This document shows positions 62,984 to 64,000 of a stretch of 64,000 bases of DNA, piece by piece. The notes beneath the pieces are model-generated. The model had not been told where the DNA came from and made no database searches. It saw nothing but the letters and a program-made list of their open reading frames with translations. Each line of letters opens with the position of its first letter. Position 1 is the stretch's first letter. The position numbers and the translations under genes are program-made. This DNA is from Aeromicrobium sp. Sec7.5 (GTDB lineage: Bacteria > Actinomycetota > Actinomycetes > Propionibacteriales > Nocardioidaceae): contig NZ_JBAJIJ010000001.1 of the NCBI RefSeq assembly GCF_036867135.1, positions 2,577,784-2,641,783 on the forward strand. Direction: 5' to 3'.

Positions 62984-63058
62984 GACATCCCTTCGCTAGT
63001 GCGAGCTAGAGCAGGTGGTGCGGGTGTGTTCTCAGCCCCGAGCGGGGCACCCCGTGTC
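62984..63058 (-). promoter_or_regulatory. TPP riboswitch
   Basis: On the minus strand the leader contains the conserved blocks GGGGTGCC, CTGAGA, ACACCCGCACCACCTG, CTCTAG and GCGAAGGGA in the order and spacing of the THI-box aptamer. The 3' GAAGGGA of the aptamer is the ribosome-binding site of thiM, so ligand binding should mask translation. TAGCCT at 63067-63072 is a probable -10. Confidence 0.93.
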
Positions 63059-63124
63059 TGGCCGTCAGGCTAGCCGACGGCCCACCTCGCGGCCCACGGG
63101 GCCGGGGCCCACTACCGTGGGCGC

Positions 63125-63817
63125 ATGCAAGGGGTCCGGGTGCCGTGGTGGCCGCTGTTCGTTGTCGTGGCCGTGACGCACGTGGTGCTGCTGGCGGCCG
63201 GGGTCGAGCCCTGGGACAGCGTCACGAAGTGCCTGGCGGCTCCCCTGCTGATCGGCTGGGTCCTGACCTCGGGCGCACCGCGGATCCTCGCCCTCGCCCT
63301 GGCCTTCTGCCTCGGTGGCGACCTGCTGCTCGAGCTCGACGGCCTGTTCCTGGCGGGCATGGCGTCGTTCGCGGCGGCGCACGTCTGCTTCATCTCGTGG
63401 TTCGCGAGGCATGGCGCCGTCGCGCGTCTGCGGGCACGCCCTGGCGTCGTCGTCGCGCTTCTCGTCGCGGCGGTCGCCCTCGTCGCCCTCGTCTGGAGCG
63501 GCATCGACGACCCGGTCGTGCGCACCGTGCTGCCGCTCTACGCCCTCCTGCTGTCGGGCACCGCCGCGACCGCGCTGGTGACCGAGCGCCTGGCCGGCCT
63601 CGGCGCCCTGCTGTTCCTGGTCTCGGACGCGGTGATCGCCCTGACCGAGTTCGACCGCGTGCCGACCACCACCGGCAGCCAGGTCGCGATCATGGTGCTC
63701 TACCTCGCGGCGATCGCCCTGCTGACGACCGGGGGCAGCCGACTCGCCGGCGTCACGTCGACCGCCACCCCGATGTCCGAGTCGGCCCCTGAGACAGCCC
63801 CAGGATCGGCCCAGTGA
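63125..63817 (+). CDS. YhhN/lysoplasmalogenase-like membrane protein
   Basis: A 230-residue protein with eight hydrophobic segments and the family blocks KCLAAPLLIGWVL, LALAFCLGGDLLLEL, FAAAHVCFISWF and LLFLVSDAVIALTEF, whose Asp and His residues are the family's conserved polar positions. The family includes lysoplasmalogenases that cleave vinyl-ether lysolipids. It is probably leaderless: TACCGT, 6 bases, ATG. The stop overlaps the start of the next gene (GTGA), an acyltransferase, suggesting a lipid role. Confidence 0.85.
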   Translation: MQGVRVPWWPLFVVVAVTHVVLLAAGVEPWDSVTKCLAAPLLIGWVLTSGAPRILALALAFCLGGDLLLELDGLFLAGMASFAAAHVCFISWFARHGAVARLRARPGVVVALLVAAVALVALVWSGIDDPVVRTVLPLYALLLSGTAATALVTERLAGLGALLFLVSDAVIALTEFDRVPTTTGSQVAIMVLYLAAIALLTTGGSRLAGVTSTATPMSESAPETAPGSAQ

Positions 63818-64000
63818 CCGACGCTCCGACCTCATCGAACGGCGTCTACCGCGCGATCGTCCGGGTCGTGGCCGTGCTCTTCCGGATCCAGGGCTATCGC
63901 TTCGACGTGCAGGGCACCGACCACCTGCCCGCCACGGGCGCCGCCGTGCTCGCGGCGAACCACAACAGCCTCCTCGACTTCACCCTCGTCGGCCGCGCGG
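63814..64000 (+). CDS. PlsC-type 1-acylglycerol-phosphate acyltransferase (5' part)
   Basis: The gene starts at a GTG overlapping the yhhN-type stop and runs off the window. 62 residues are visible. They contain the acyltransferase entry VQGTDHLPATGAAVLAANHN and then SLLDFTLVG, giving the H-x4-D catalytic motif (NHNSLLD). Such enzymes acylate lysophosphatidate or related polar lipids at the membrane. Coupling with the lysoplasmalogenase-like gene suggests joint lipid remodelling. Confidence 0.82.
   Translation, partial: MTDAPTSSNGVYRAIVRVVAVLFRIQGYRFDVQGTDHLPATGAAVLAANHNSLLDFTLVGRA

Overview
The window is high-GC DNA with the gene repertoire of a mycothiol-using actinobacterium: a mycothiol synthase, an HbhA-type protein beside an XRE regulator, a GlnR-type orphan regulator, MutT1 beside polyphosphate kinase, and many genes whose -10 box lies 6-8 bases before the start codon. 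Gene content and the style of intergenic palindromes point to Nocardioidaceae (Aeromicrobium-like). That placement is inference. Nothing looks like a prophage, a plasmid backbone or a CRISPR array.

1-8.1 kb: the end of an unidentified gene, a three-copy palindromic repeat cluster, tRNA-Tyr, yajQ, a sortase-anchored surface protein, a MarR regulator with its DHA2-family efflux pump, typA, and a DUF559 endonuclease-like gene enclosed by mirrored arrays of 18-bp palindromes. 8.1-13 kb: a DUF2071 protein, an AlkB-like dioxygenase, the hbhA block (XRE regulator, HbhA, DUF2516) and asparaginase. 12.5-25.2 kb: a loose cell-envelope and exopolysaccharide block (mannose-1-P guanylyltransferase, mannose-6-P isomerase, tyrosine autokinase with a convergent low-molecular-weight tyrosine phosphatase, LCP transferase, DUF4012 protein, two tandem LPXTG proteins), interspersed with a DEAD-box helicase, YgfZ, a nitrobindin-like protein and Dtd.

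25.4-27.3 kb: a sulfur operon (DUF4395, thiosulfate sulfurtransferase, SseC). It is preceded by a leaderless 25-codon Cys-containing leader peptide whose message can pair with the operon's Shine-Dalgarno sequence. 27.4-36.6 kb: a seven-gene, tightly coupled sugar-uptake and catabolism operon (RbsA-type ATPase, two permeases, lipoprotein binding protein, two TIM-barrel isomerases, Gfo/Idh/MocA dehydrogenase), divergent from a ROK regulator. The enzyme set suggests oxidation-first (3-keto) sugar breakdown.

36.6-42.4 kb: a membrane thioredoxin, glnR, a fused acyl-CoA carboxylase carboxyltransferase, mycothiol synthase and an esterase. 42.4-53 kb: a phosphate region with ppk, mutT1, pstSCAB behind a three-unit PHO box, and a DUF47-pit operon with its own PHO-box-like repeat. 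53-60 kb: a 49-residue small protein, tRNA-Lys, a rhodanese, about 0.6 kb of decayed DNA with transposase and acyl-CoA dehydrogenase remnants, a flavin oxidoreductase pair, a fused transporter/spermidine-synthase-like protein, a 14-codon gene stub that keeps its promoter, an epoxide-hydrolase-like gene and an MFS transporter. 60-64 kb: a thiamine salvage operon (thiM, thiE, thiD-tenA fusion) under a TPP riboswitch, a YhhN protein and the start of a PlsC-type acyltransferase.
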